8,052 nucleotides of DNA from Prevotella sp. CAG:617 (GCA_000438115.1 FR903560.1:1-8052), one strand, 5' to 3'; counted from the stretch's first letter, positions 1 through 6,576 are shown. Numbers and translations: made by a program. The notes: generated from the letters alone by a model not told the origin.

Positions 1-21
1 GTTCGATTCCTGGTGGCACCA
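1..21 (+). tRNA. tRNA gene, 3' end only (isotype unproven, possibly Phe)
   Basis: The first bases fit the 3' part of a tRNA cut by the left edge. A T-loop TTCGATT at 2-8 is followed by the 3' side of the T stem CCTGG (9-13), the 3' acceptor strand TGGCACC (14-20) and discriminator A (21). The missing 5' acceptor strand should therefore be GGTGCCA. CCA is not encoded, since CTTT follows. The anticodon lies outside the window; tRNA-Phe is only a recollection of similar Bacteroidales genes and is not shown here. An intrinsic terminator follows 25 bases later. Confidence 0.8.
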
Positions 22-45
22 CTTTGAAGAAAAGCAAAAAGCAGT

Positions 46-80
46 AAAATCCTGATTTCCAAGCGAAATCGGGATTTTTT
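46..80 (+). terminator. Rho-independent terminator of the tRNA transcript
   Basis: A 12-bp stem (48-59 with 65-76, one G-U pair) closes a 5-base loop (60-64) and runs into a T-tract at 75-80. A46-A47 can pair further with T77-T78. It lies just after the tRNA 3' end and is oriented to stop that transcript. Confidence 0.85.
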
Positions 81-441
81 GTTTTCCCCCGGCACGCAAA
101 AAACGGCAAAATATTACCGTTCGAGGTGGAGCAAAAGGTGGAGATAAAAGGTGGAGCAGAAATCTCCACCGAATTAGAGTCTTTCTCACTGATTTGCAAT
201 GTTTTGCGTATCAAGAAAACGTAGTCGATTTCCTACTTTTATCCAAACTATACGGCTTATGACACGCGGAAACAATCTATAAAGACATTCTGCCTGACGT
301 CCCTGCATCTTTATTTTCTGTATAAAACTTATTCATATCAAGATATTTTGTGTATATTGCGCTCGGAAGGAATGACGCGACACTCCATCCGGCACCCTCC
401 ACGACTCTTATTATTTTACCCTACCTCCAAAAGATGAAGAT
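81..441. other. Intergenic stretch without a recognisable gene
   Basis: No convincing coding frame is visible in these 361 bases. The part around 124-170 holds the short AGGTGGAG repeat array listed separately. The rest is AT-richer than the genes and must contain the promoter of the gene at 442. TATTTTG (344-350) and TATATTGC (353-360) resemble the Bacteroides -7 element TAnnTTTG, but neither has a correct upstream TTTG, so no promoter is called. Confidence 0.5.
124..170. repeat. Three direct AGGTGGAG repeats plus an inverted copy
   Basis: AGGTGGAG occurs at 124-131, 136-143 and 149-156, so unit starts are 12 and 13 bases apart, separated by A-rich spacers. TCTCCACC at 163-170 is an inverted copy. 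It can pair with 137-144 (8 bp) or, as CTCCACC, with 150-156 (7 bp, 7-base loop), giving two mutually exclusive hairpins. The spacing is close to one helical turn, as for clustered protein-binding sites. The position next to a tRNA 3' end suggests, without proof, recombinase arm sites or the scar of an integrated element. No integrase gene is present here. Confidence 0.6.
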
Positions 442-1212
442 ATGGATATGAAAAAAACACTACTGACGCTTGCTGCCATGATGTTCGCAACAAGCGCAAT
501 GGGACAGCTTCAATACGACATGACTCCGGACACAGGGCCGGTGAAAGGCGGAGCAAACAAAGTGGTCACGGAAGTATTTACCGTAGAAAAGAAAAACGGC
601 AAATGGGTCAGAGCCGGAAAGCCTGACCCCTGGGGCGAAATGGGTGTCTATCCGGAGGAAAGCGAATGCACCTACGACCGAAACGGAAAACTGACAAGCA
701 AGACAACCGTATTTGAAGGCACTAAAACCGAATATGCCTACCAATATACAACCGACGGAAAACTGGCCGAAACCAAAAAGACGGAAAACGGCAAACTGAC
801 CTCCGTCATGCGTTACCGATATACGGCCGGCAAACTGACCGGGACGTCGGAAGACACATTCTACAACGGGCAAAAAAGTACGCAGGACTCACCCATCACT
901 ACCGGCAAGACCGAGACCGACGCTGCCGGAAACGTTACGGAACACGGCGACCAGCCCAGTGACTACGTTAAGCGGGACAAACAGGGCCGGCTGCTGGAAT
1001 TTTCCATCAACAACGAGATGGACGGCTACGTGGACTCGCGCAAATATACCTACGACGAGGAAGGACGTGTCGTAAAAATTGAAGTCAGCGACGGCGACAC
1101 GCTGACCTACCACTATGTCAAACAGGACGAAAAGGGAAACTGGACCGGCCTGCTCATCGTATCGGGCGAAACTCCCATAGGAGCCGTTGACCGCAAAATC
1201 ATATACTATTAA
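442..1212 (+). CDS. Small secreted YD/RHS-repeat-like protein
   Basis: This encodes 256 residues of unknown function. The N terminus is a signal peptide: KK at 4-5, a hydrophobic core at about 7-19, and a likely signal peptidase I site after AMG (20) G21, leaving Q22 first. The ATG at 448 (third codon, giving MKK) is an equally plausible start. The mature part contains about six degenerate YD-type units near residues 78-88, 101-112, 127-136, 175-186, 202-214 and 226-236, each of the form Y-x-x-x-G-K/R-L/V. The end, GNW followed by a final IIYY, is typical of small Bacteroidales YD-repeat proteins. Such repeats form beta-hairpin strips; large RHS proteins use them to wrap toxins. This one is too short for a shell and has no toxin tip, so a periplasmic or surface binding role is only a guess. 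It appears monocistronic, with a strong inverted repeat behind it. The unit around 78-136 is AT-richer than most genes here. Confidence 0.8.
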   Translation: MDMKKTLLTLAAMMFATSAMGQLQYDMTPDTGPVKGGANKVVTEVFTVEKKNGKWVRAGKPDPWGEMGVYPEESECTYDRNGKLTSKTTVFEGTKTEYAYQYTTDGKLAETKKTENGKLTSVMRYRYTAGKLTGTSEDTFYNGQKSTQDSPITTGKTETDAAGNVTEHGDQPSDYVKRDKQGRLLEFSINNEMDGYVDSRKYTYDEEGRVVKIEVSDGDTLTYHYVKQDEKGNWTGLLIVSGETPIGAVDRKIIYY

Positions 1213-1240
1213 GCTCCTCTCCCCGCTTTCTGCATATTGG

Positions 1241-1282
1241 CATACATGGCATATCCGCTCCAAGGCTGATATGCCATGTATG
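1241..1282. terminator. Perfect 14-bp inverted repeat after the YD-repeat gene
   Basis: Bases 1241-1254 pair perfectly with 1269-1282 around a 14-base loop. TTTCTTG follows on the + strand, which is only a weak U-tract. Lying 28 bases after the stop codon at 1212 and well before the sigma factor at 1410, it most likely ends the upstream transcript. Its symmetry and long loop also allow a protein-binding or mRNA-stabilising role. Confidence 0.6.
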
Positions 1283-1316
1283 TTTCTTGCTCTTCCGCTC
1301 ATTCATGCAGGACTTC

Positions 1317-1336
1317 GCTTTTTTTGCAAAAAAAGC
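1317..1336. repeat. 20-bp perfect palindrome upstream of the ECF sigma gene
   Basis: The sequence reads GC, seven T, GC, seven A, GC, and is fully self-complementary with no loop. Its centre contains TTTG (1323-1326), the candidate -33 promoter element. It may be an operator or simply a DNA-bending A/T tract; a hairpin without a loop is unlikely to work as an RNA terminator. Confidence 0.6.
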
Positions 1337-1356
1337 ACTTGCCTGATGTAGTTTTT
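1323..1356 (+). promoter_or_regulatory. Possible Bacteroides-type promoter for the sigma-factor operon
   Basis: TTTG at 1323-1326 resembles the -33 element. TAGTTTTT at 1349-1356 matches seven of eight positions of the -7 element TAnnTTTG, with a 22-base spacer (about 19-21 is usual). Transcription would start near 1363-1368, leaving a leader of roughly 45 bases before the ATG at 1410. The match is imperfect and rests on by-eye comparison only. Confidence 0.35.
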
Positions 1357-1409
1357 TGCCTCTCTCGTGCATCTAACGGGCAGAAACGAACCGATAAGAT
1401 ACGGATATT

Positions 1410-1886
1410 ATGGACGAATCAACTTTTACAAAAACCATTGAGGCCCATCAGAGCACCATCTATACCGTGTGCTTCATGTTCTCTCACGATAACGACGAGG
1501 TCAACGACCTGTTTCAGGAAGTACTCATCAACCTTTGGCGGGGCATCGACTCCTTTCGACAACTCAGCCAGATTGACACGTGGATCTGGAAAGTCAGTTT
1601 CAATACCTGCCTCACCTGGCAGCGCAAAAAGCGACGACATCCCAGCGTTCCGATCCCCGAGCACCCCAACCTCTTCACCGATTCGGACGAAGACTCCCGC
1701 CAAATCCGCCAGCTCTATCAACGTATCCACCGTCTGCGCCCCTTTGACCGCGCCATCGTGCTGCTCTGGCTTGAAAATATGAGCTATGAAGAAATAGGCG
1801 CCATTGTGGGCATCTCTGCCAAAAACGTGTCGGTGCGTCTCTACCGTATCAAGGAATCGTTGAAAAAGATGTCTAACCTCCAATAA
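1410..1886 (+). CDS. ECF-type RNA polymerase sigma factor (sigma-70 family)
   Basis: This is a 158-residue ECF sigma factor, a normal length for a protein with only the two core domains. Region 2 spans about 12-78: the DLFQEVLINLW stretch (33-43) is the region 2.2 core-binding helix, and DTWIWKVSFNTC with basic QRKKRR (56-76) corresponds to regions 2.3/2.4, which melt and read the -10 element. Region 4 spans about 101-153: MSYEEIGAIVGISAKNVSVR (124-143) is the helix-turn-helix for the -35 element, and the helix continues RIKESLKK. The start at 1410 puts the usual short acidic N terminus ahead of region 2. The gene is followed after 14 bases by a membrane protein, the usual layout for a sigma factor held at the membrane by its partner. 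Autoregulation is likely in such pairs but not shown here. The specific regulon cannot be inferred. Confidence 0.93.
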   Translation: MDESTFTKTIEAHQSTIYTVCFMFSHDNDEVNDLFQEVLINLWRGIDSFRQLSQIDTWIWKVSFNTCLTWQRKKRRHPSVPIPEHPNLFTDSDEDSRQIRQLYQRIHRLRPFDRAIVLLWLENMSYEEIGAIVGISAKNVSVRLYRIKESLKKMSNLQ

Positions 1887-1900
1887 AAAAGTTTTCCGTC

Positions 1901-2503
1901 ATGAACGACTCTATGACTTCCACCCCCGTTCCCGAACAGGCTACATTCGACGAAATGCGCCGGCAAATTATGCTGCTCAAACAAAAGCTCAACCAAACCT
2001 GCCTTGTCAACGAAAAACTCATCAAACAGTCGGCCCGAAACAAGCTGAACGACCTGCAGCGCAAAAGACGCAGAATAAACTGTATTATCATTTTCGGCCT
2101 GCTCTATTGCAACGGCATGTTCTCTTTTCTGGACTATTCGTTCATTCTCATGGTACTCACTACGTGTTTCCTGCTTGCAGCTTATGTGTACCAGCACTTC
2201 AGTTCCAAAGGAATTCGCCCGTCCGACATGGCCCGCTGCAGCCTCGTCGAAATCAGCCACTCACTCCTGCGCATGGACCGTCTTAACCAGCGCTGGCTCT
2301 ATTTCAGCATCCCCTTTGTCATCGGATGGTTTGCCCTGTTTCTCTACGAGAGCTACACCAAATCAGGAGGACCATACATCTGCTGCGGCGGAGCGGTAGG
2401 ATTTGTTATCGGTGCCGTTCTCGGTATCATTCATTTTCGCCACGTACGCCGAAAGACCCGCGAAGCTGTTCGCGAAATCGAAGACTTTATCCACGGCCAA
2501 TAA
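1901..2503 (+). CDS. Four-helix membrane protein, putative anti-sigma partner
   Basis: This 200-residue protein matches no family I can name with certainty. It has a charged, helix-forming N-terminal part (about 14-58, containing DEMRRQIMLLKQKL) that looks cytoplasmic and coiled-coil-like, then four likely transmembrane helices near 60-79, 80-99, 132-151 and 158-180, and a basic C-terminal tail (180-200). Two helical hairpins with both ends inside fit the positive-inside rule, with arginine-rich stretches at 54-58 and 180-187. It starts 14 bases after the sigma-factor stop, so the two are almost surely co-transcribed. Bacteroidales ECF genes are often followed by membrane proteins of this build, and an inhibitory role on the sigma factor is inferred from position. 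There is no recognisable zinc anti-sigma motif (HxxxCxxC) and no FecR-like domain. The ATG at 1913 is an alternative start. Confidence 0.8.
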   Translation: MNDSMTSTPVPEQATFDEMRRQIMLLKQKLNQTCLVNEKLIKQSARNKLNDLQRKRRRINCIIIFGLLYCNGMFSFLDYSFILMVLTTCFLLAAYVYQHFSSKGIRPSDMARCSLVEISHSLLRMDRLNQRWLYFSIPFVIGWFALFLYESYTKSGGPYICCGGAVGFVIGAVLGIIHFRHVRRKTREAVREIEDFIHGQ

Positions 2504-2522
2504 CTCCCCTGCCCAAGCCCAC

Positions 2523-2555
2523 AGCCCTACCGACACCATACGGCAGGGCTTTTTT
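2523..2555 (+). terminator. Rho-independent terminator of the sigma-factor operon
   Basis: Bases 2523-2532 pair with 2541-2550 (10 positions, one A-C mismatch) around an 8-base loop, and six T follow (2550-2555). It lies 20 bases after the membrane-protein stop codon, so it ends that operon and separates it from the GH3 gene. Confidence 0.85.
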
Positions 2556-2610
2556 CATGTCATGCAGACGAAATCCGCAAGATTCATGACTCTATCCGCT
2601 ACTTTTTCCA

Positions 2611-2618
2611 TAAATTTG
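2611..2618 (+). promoter_or_regulatory. Candidate -7 promoter element for the GH3 operon
   Basis: TAAATTTG fits the Bacteroides -7 consensus TAnnTTTG exactly. No good TTTG is seen 19-21 bases upstream, only weak matches near 2583-2588. If used, transcription begins near 2625, about 60 bases before the ATG at 2685. The site lies downstream of the in-frame ATGs at 2562 and 2586, which supports choosing the 2685 start. Confidence 0.4.
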
Positions 2619-2684
2619 TTGTCGGCCGGACGCAAGAGCCGCATCACCCGGGCAAAAACAACCTTTAAATCGCCTTATCCTGTT

Positions 2685-5261
2685 ATGAAAAAATTACTAC
2701 TACCTTTTGTACTGGCCGGTTGTTGCCTGAGTCCGACCATGCGTCTGCAGGCCGAATACATTAAATACAAAGACCCCTCGGTCAGTATCCCCGAACGGGT
2801 TGACGACCTGATGTCGCGTATGACGCCGGAAGAGAAAACGGCCCAGCTCATGCAAATGGGCAGCCACATGATTCTTGACAACGGAAAGCTCAATCCGCAA
2901 AAACTGCATGCCGTATGCCGTGACGCCGGCATCGGATTTTTCGAGGGCATCACCATGACCGGCCCCCAGGCTTTCCAAATCATGAACGACGTTCAGCGCT
3001 ATATGATTGACAGCACGCGTCTGGGCATTCCCGTATTCACGCTGAGCGAGTCGCTCCACGGTGCCGTGAACGACGGCTGTACCATCTATCCGCAGGCCAT
3101 TGCCCTGGGCAGTACGTTCAATACGGACCTCTCCTACCGCATGGCCTCTGCCGTAGCCGAGGAGCTGAAGACCCTGGGCATTACCCAGACTCTCAGCCCC
3201 GTAGTCGACGTATGCCGCGACTTGCGCTGGGGGCGTGTGGAGGAATGTTTTGGCGAAGACCCGCTACTGGCCAGCCGGATGGGAGCCATGCAGGTCCGGG
3301 GCTATCTGGACCACGGCATCTCCCCCATGCTCAAACACTTCGGCCCCCACGGCGCACCCACCGGCGGACTGAACCTCTCGTCAGTTTCGTGCGGCCAGCG
3401 CGAGCTGCTTTCCGTATTCATGAAACCGTTTGAATATATCGTACGCACACAGCAGCCGTGGGCCGTCATGTCGTCCTATAATTCCTGGGACGGCGTGCCC
3501 AATTCCGGATCGCCCTATCTGCTGACCACCCTGCTGCGCGACACGTGGGGATTCAAGGGGTATGTCTACTCCGACTGGGGGTCAATTGACATGCTCAGCT
3601 ATTTCCACCACACGGCACGCAACAATCAGGAAGCCGCCCTGCAGGCCTTCGGCGCCGGACTCGACGTGGAGGCCGACATCAACTGCTACCGCCACCTGCA
3701 AACCCTTGCCGACCAGGGCAAACTGAGCCAGGCCGACATCGACAGGGCCGTGCGCCGCGTACTGACGGCCAAGTTTGCCATGGGGCTGTTTGAATACCAG
3801 TTTCCTACGAAAAAGTCGTTCCGGAAAAACATACACACCCCGCAACAGCAGGCCCTGGCCCGTCAGATTGCGGAAGAATCCGTCGTACTGCTGCAAAACA
3901 ACGGGCAACTGCTTCCGCTCGACCTGAGGAAACTGAAGTCGGTAGCCCTTATCGGGCCGAATGCCGACCAGGTGCAGTTTGGCGACTACACCTGGAGCCG
4001 CAGCAACCACGACGGCGTTACCCTGCTCGAAGCGTTCAGAGAAAAGGCCGGAAAGGACTTGCGCATTGAATACGCCAAGGGCTGCGACCTCCACACCGAC
4101 TCCGCCGACGGCATCAGCCAGGCCGTGGCTACAGCCCGGCGATACGACGTGAGCATCGTTGTCGTAGGGTCAGCCAGTGCTTCGCTGGCCCGCGACTATA
4201 CCAACGCCACCTGCGGCGAGGGATATGACCTGTCGGACATGAGCCTGACGGGCCGTCAGCAGGAACTGATTGAGCAGGTTCAGGCCACCGGAAAGCCCGT
4301 CATCGTAGTCCTGCTTGCCGGAAAACCGTTTGCCATGCCGTGGGTCAAGCGCCATGTTCCGGCCATTCTGGTACAATGGTATCCCGGCGAGCAGGGAGGC
4401 TATGCCCTCTACGACATTCTGTTCGGGAAAGTCAATCCCTCGGGCAAGCTCAACTATTCCTTCCCGCAAAGCACGGGCAACATGCCCTGCTACTACAACC
4501 ACCTGCCCACCGACCGCGGCTTCTATCACCAGCCGGGTCAGCCCAACCGGCCGGGCCGCGACTACGTGTTTGAAACACCCGGACCGCTATGGGCTTTCGG
4601 CCACGGACTGAGCTATTCCAAGTTTGAATACAGCAATCTGCTCACGGACAAGACCGACTACGCTCCCACCGACACCATACATCTGAGCGTCAGCGTACGC
4701 AACAGCAGCCCGACCGACGGCAAGGAAGTGGTGCAGGTGTACGTTCGCGACCTCGTGTCCAGCGTAGTGACCCCCGTTCAGGAACTGAAAGCCTTTGCCA
4801 AAGTCATGATTCCGGCCGGTCAGGAAAAAAAGGTACAGCTGGACGTACCCGTACAGGACCTGGGACTCTATAATGCCCAAATGGAATATACCGTTGAGCC
4901 CGGCCAGTTCGAGCTGCAGGTAGGCACGGCTTCCGACCAGATAGCCCTGCGCCGCACCATCGGCGTTGACCTCAGCCACGAGCAGCACATCACGTCCGGA
5001 CCCGCTGCGGCAACCTCAGGCACCACAATCAAGGAAGCGCCCATCAGCGTTTCCGGATACGTTCGCGACGTGCAGGCCAACCCCGTTGAAAATGCCGTGA
5101 TCGAAAGTGCGGGACAAACCGTACGTACCGACAAACACGGTTTTTTCAGCCTCCGCACACTCACTACCGAAGTGCTCCACGTCAGCGGCAAGCGTCTGGA
5201 AGCAAAAACCGTGCCCGTCAACGGCCAGAAGAGTCTCAACATTGTTGTAATCCGTAAATAA
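2685..5261 (+). CDS. Glycoside hydrolase family 3 beta-glycosidase, exported
   Basis: This 858-residue enzyme should cleave terminal beta-linked sugars (glucose or xylose type) from the non-reducing end with retention. The export signal at 1-23 contains a lipobox LAGC (10-13) and also a possible signal peptidase I site LQA|E (21-24), so it is either a lipoprotein or periplasmic. The GH3 N-terminal barrel spans about 36-370, with RWGRVEECFGEDP (181-193), KHFGPHG (217-223, substrate binding) and YSDWG (295-299), where D297 is the expected nucleophile. The GH3 C-terminal alpha/beta sandwich is about 395-640; E512 in CGEGYD is the likely acid/base by alignment with the EGxDR motif. A fibronectin III-like domain covers about 665-755. 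Residues 785-858 resemble a carboxypeptidase-regulatory-like domain (SGYVRD...NPVENAVI...TDKHGFFSL), an uncommon C-terminal addition. The frame is open back to 2403, but the 2685 ATG gives the signal peptide and follows a terminator. Exact sugar specificity is unknown; no PA14 insertion is seen. Confidence 0.95.
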   Translation: MKKLLLPFVLAGCCLSPTMRLQAEYIKYKDPSVSIPERVDDLMSRMTPEEKTAQLMQMGSHMILDNGKLNPQKLHAVCRDAGIGFFEGITMTGPQAFQIMNDVQRYMIDSTRLGIPVFTLSESLHGAVNDGCTIYPQAIALGSTFNTDLSYRMASAVAEELKTLGITQTLSPVVDVCRDLRWGRVEECFGEDPLLASRMGAMQVRGYLDHGISPMLKHFGPHGAPTGGLNLSSVSCGQRELLSVFMKPFEYIVRTQQPWAVMSSYNSWDGVPNSGSPYLLTTLLRDTWGFKGYVYSDWGSIDMLSYFHHTARNNQEAALQAFGAGLDVEADINCYRHLQTLADQGKLSQADIDRAVRRVLTAKFAMGLFEYQFPTKKSFRKNIHTPQQQALARQIAEESVVLLQNNGQLLPLDLRKLKSVALIGPNADQVQFGDYTWSRSNHDGVTLLEAFREKAGKDLRIEYAKGCDLHTDSADGISQAVATARRYDVSIVVVGSASASLARDYTNATCGEGYDLSDMSLTGRQQELIEQVQATGKPVIVVLLAGKPFAMPWVKRHVPAILVQWYPGEQGGYALYDILFGKVNPSGKLNYSFPQSTGNMPCYYNHLPTDRGFYHQPGQPNRPGRDYVFETPGPLWAFGHGLSYSKFEYSNLLTDKTDYAPTDTIHLSVSVRNSSPTDGKEVVQVYVRDLVSSVVTPVQELKAFAKVMIPAGQEKKVQLDVPVQDLGLYNAQMEYTVEPGQFELQVGTASDQIALRRTIGVDLSHEQHITSGPAAATSGTTIKEAPISVSGYVRDVQANPVENAVIESAGQTVRTDKHGFFSLRTLTTEVLHVSGKRLEAKTVPVNGQKSLNIVVIRK

Positions 5262-5269
5262 ACCGACAC

Positions 5270-6495
5270 ATGAAAACCTGCTTATCCTGCCTTCTCCTGC
5301 TGTTCTGCCTCTGCTCTGCCCAGGCCAAGACCCGCAAGGCCGTTTACATCGTACTGGACGGCATTCCGGCCGACTACATCGAGCGGGTCCGTCCCACCCA
5401 TATTTTCGAGACATTGCCCGCCAGGGCGGCTACGCCCGCGCCTACACCGGCGGCGAAGTGGGCGGCTACTCACAAACGCCTACCATATCGGCCATCGGCT
5501 ATATGAACATCCTGACCGGTACGTGGATGAACAAGCATCGGGTAAACGGCAATTCAAACCTGAAACCCAACTACAACTACTGGTCAATCTTCCGTCTGGC
5601 CAAAGCCCAGAAAAAGCCTTGTAAAACGGCCCTCTTCTCCAGCTGGACCGACAATCGCACCGTACTAATCGGAGCGGGAAAGCCCGAAACCGGCAACCTG
5701 ACCGTCGACTACGTTTACGACGGTTACGAGCTCGACGAAGCGCGTTTCCCGCCACGCCCCGACCAGCTGCACATTTTCAGCATCGACTCCGTTGTCAGCC
5801 ACGAGGCCGCCCAATGTATCCGGCGTGATGCCCCCGACCTCAGCTGGGTTTATCTGTGGTACACCGACTCCGGCTTCCATCTCTTCGGCGACGGTGCTTA
5901 CATGGACCGCTACGTCCGCAAGACCGACGAGCTGGTGGGCCTCATCTGGCAGGCCGTACAATATCGCGAAGCCCATTTCGACGAGGAGTGGATGGTTATC
6001 GTAACTACCGACCACGGCCGCAACGAAAGCGGACACGACCACGGCGGACAGCTCAACCGCGAACGCAGCGTATGGATTTCCACCAACATCAGGCAGCTCA
6101 ACCGCCATTTCACCCATGCTTCGCTCTCGCTGGTTGACATCCAGCCCACCCTGAGCCGCTTCATGGGCTTCGAGGTGCCGCAGGAAGTGGCCTTCGAGCG
6201 CGACGGAATCTCCTTTTTCGGCCCTACCGACATCTACGACATCGCCTCACATCCCTACGACCACACGGTTGTTCTGAGCTGGAAATCTGAAAAGACCTCG
6301 GCCGATGCCACCATCTACATGGCTACCACCAACCGCTTTGCCTCCGGCGGAACTGACGAATGGAAGGTCGTCGGAAAGGTCAAGGCCCGTTCCGGCCGCT
6401 ATGTTGTCGACCTGAGCCAGTATCCGTCCTCCAAATTCTACAAATTTGCTGTCGCCACCCCGTGTAATGTCCTCACCCGGTGGGTATATAAATAA
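5270..6495 (+). pseudogene. Frameshifted alkaline-phosphatase-superfamily phosphodiesterase gene
   Basis: The gene starts 8 bases after the GH3 stop. It encodes a signal peptide (1-19, cleavage AQA|K) and then KAVYIVLDGIPADYIERV, in which D30 is the first metal ligand of the type I phosphodiesterase/nucleotide pyrophosphatase fold. The frame is correct through HIF (codon 46, ending at 5407). From 5410 the conserved protein continues one frame over as DIARQGGYARAYTGGEVGGY. Read straight, the first frame runs out of homology and stops at 5506. Either one base is missing (giving F-E-D-I) or two are added (GA at 5408-5411 looks doubled, giving F-D-I). Repaired, the product would be 407-408 residues, a normal length, and every other motif is intact. 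This may be a recent inactivation or a sequence/assembly error. I see no classic slippery heptamer, so programmed frameshifting is unlikely. Confidence 0.8.
5458..6495 (+). CDS. Catalytic part of the phosphodiesterase-like protein (second frame)
   Basis: This open frame of 345 residues holds most of the enzyme, but the GTG at 5458 is an internal valine codon (GGEVGGYS), so it is a fragment and not an independent gene. PTIS (8-11) lines up by eye with the nucleophile motif PTxT of nucleotide pyrophosphatases, making S11 the probable nucleophile. Metal ligands are D137 and H141 (YTDSGFH), D185 and H186 (TTDHG), and H195 (GHDHGG). Together with D30 from the first frame, this completes the two-metal site of the alkaline phosphatase superfamily. 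Residues after about 250 form a beta-rich tail that may be a fibronectin-like domain (VVLSWKS...). It probably cleaves a phosphoester or phosphodiester outside the cytoplasm, with substrate unknown. It lacks the C/S-x-P-x-R motif of formylglycine sulfatases. A protein made from this frame alone would lack signal peptide and one metal ligand, and would be inactive. Confidence 0.8.
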   Translation: MGGYSQTPTISAIGYMNILTGTWMNKHRVNGNSNLKPNYNYWSIFRLAKAQKKPCKTALFSSWTDNRTVLIGAGKPETGNLTVDYVYDGYELDEARFPPRPDQLHIFSIDSVVSHEAAQCIRRDAPDLSWVYLWYTDSGFHLFGDGAYMDRYVRKTDELVGLIWQAVQYREAHFDEEWMVIVTTDHGRNESGHDHGGQLNRERSVWISTNIRQLNRHFTHASLSLVDIQPTLSRFMGFEVPQEVAFERDGISFFGPTDIYDIASHPYDHTVVLSWKSEKTSADATIYMATTNRFASGGTDEWKVVGKVKARSGRYVVDLSQYPSSKFYKFAVATPCNVLTRWVYK

Positions 6496-6518
6496 AAACA
6501 GCCGGTCACGTCCGTGCT

Positions 6519-6576
6519 GAAGCGTCCCCGCCGTTCTGCCCTTTTCCGTTAAGGTGCTGAACGACGGGGACGCTTC
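6519..6576. terminator. Long hairpin between convergent operons
   Basis: Bases 6519-6530 pair perfectly with 6565-6576 (12 bp, GC-rich). After a C/A mismatch, a further 5 bp form (6532-6536 with 6559-6563). The remaining 22-base loop holds a small CCTT/AAGG pairing. It sits 23 bases after the + strand stop (6495) and 26 bases after the - strand stop (6603), so it can serve both transcripts. No U-tract follows directly on either strand, which makes simple intrinsic termination less certain. Confidence 0.65.

Noticed and set aside
124..170. CRISPR array
   Set aside because: The repeats are only 8 bases with 4-5 base spacers, far below CRISPR dimensions, and no cas gene is present.
1276..1782. 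Open frame of 168 codons overlapping the sigma factor in another frame
   Set aside because: It gives a Ser/Pro/Thr-rich sequence without family features, while the alternative frame has clear sigma regions 2 and 4.
2403..2684. Upstream extension of the GH3 frame by 94 codons
   Set aside because: It overlaps the membrane-protein gene and crosses the terminator at 2523-2555. The candidate -7 element at 2611 and the signal peptide both favour the ATG at 2685.
5458..5460. GTG as a true start of a separate 345-residue protein
   Set aside because: The conserved sequence continues upstream in the same frame to 5410 and in the other frame to a signal peptide at 5270, so this is an internal valine codon.
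5270..6495. Formylglycine-dependent sulfatase
   Set aside because: The C/S-x-P-x-R activation motif is absent; PTIS and the TTDHG/GHDHGG ligands fit the phosphodiesterase/nucleotide pyrophosphatase branch better.
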